From positions 372,001-436,000 of the forward strand of contig NZ_JACHLB010000001.1 in NCBI RefSeq assembly GCF_014207905.1: a stretch of DNA of 64,000 bases, read 5' to 3'. The notes under the pieces were generated by a model, which was given only the letters and a program-made list of their open reading frames with translations, was not told the DNA's origin and searched no databases. Within the stretch, counting starts at the first letter, position 1; the number at the start of each line of letters is the position of its first letter. This document shows positions 63,988 through 64,000 of the stretch, piece by piece. Source of the stretch: Flavobacterium notoginsengisoli (GTDB lineage: Bacteria; Bacteroidota; Bacteroidia; Flavobacteriales; Flavobacteriaceae). Position numbers and translations under genes: made by a program.

Positions 63988-64000
63988 TTTTAGTAATAAT

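Noticed and set aside
1..64000. tRNA, rRNA, phage or transposase genes
   Set aside because: I found no cloverleaf-like sequence with a CCA-stem pattern in the gaps, no rRNA-like conserved stretch and no integrase, transposase or phage structural protein among the frames. Short tRNAs could still be missed by eye.

Overview
The window reads as a chromosomal segment of a Flavobacterium-like member of the Bacteroidota. Three things point there. First, family content: a GldH-type gliding lipoprotein, a DUF4270 lipoprotein, a DUF4286 protein, a fused OlsF-type acyltransferase and many SPII-type lipoproteins. Second, the base composition is AT-rich, Shine-Dalgarno sequences are weak or absent, and several genes carry the Bacteroidota -7 motif TAnnTTTG shortly upstream. 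Third, the intergenic regions are full of long imperfect inverted repeats built from a few recurring words, a habit typical of this genus. This is recognition of families from sequence; no search was run.

Layout. 1-2651 (minus): a glgA-like gene, a DUF4270 lipoprotein and the start of glmS form one run. 2759-3972 (plus): panC-panD. 4175-8676 (plus): a secreted hydrolase-fold protein with an Asp in the nucleophile position, radA, and an unusual AsmA-like/GT51 glycosyltransferase fusion. 8681-8954: a nested palindrome. 8959-12075 (minus): a Tas-like aldo-keto reductase, an OmpA-type coiled-coil lipoprotein and exonuclease III. 12194-13996: olsF. 14153-16711 (minus): two TM2 proteins, an RDD protein and a 2-hydroxyacid dehydrogenase. 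16967-18615 (plus): nhaA and a lipoprotein. 18796-26596 (minus): proC, mgtE-rsmA (overlapping), DUF4286, a TPR protein, lgt and serS. 26756-31745 is an accessory-looking stretch of poorly known lipoproteins and membrane proteins with a patatin-like lipase. 31871-36568 onward: a CDGSH protein, metG, an EamA transporter, a HAD hydrolase and a CAT-like acetyltransferase. 37232-41469: an OmpA porin flanked by two paralogous secreted proteins of unknown function. 41565-43659: ferritin, a tiny Cys/Lys-rich protein, DUF2461 and a short SSB. 43837-54496 (plus): a GNAT-nitrilase fusion, small proteins, an M28 membrane peptidase, a TPR protein, a nucleotide-sugar-epimerase-like protein, ogt, an exonuclease, an AlkZ-like glycosylase and an SpmA-SpmB fusion. 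54609-63987: class I fumarase, a PAS protein, dinB, a phosphoesterase, a small barrel protein, scoA-scoB, a class A PBP and gldH.

Functionally this is mostly housekeeping: cell wall (glmS, two GT51 proteins, lgt), coenzyme A (panC, panD), membrane lipids (olsF), translation (metG, serS, rsmA), DNA repair (radA, xth, ogt, AlkZ-like, dinB) and ion homeostasis (nhaA, mgtE). I see no rRNA, tRNA, CRISPR array, phage, integrase or transposase gene. The best leads are the inverted-repeat elements (including one that supplies the C-terminal codons of lgt and a repeat word read through in frame inside an epimerase-like gene), the AsmA-GT51 fusion, the Ser-to-Asp hydrolase, the half-length GlgA-like protein without its substrate motif, and the paralog-porin-paralog block.
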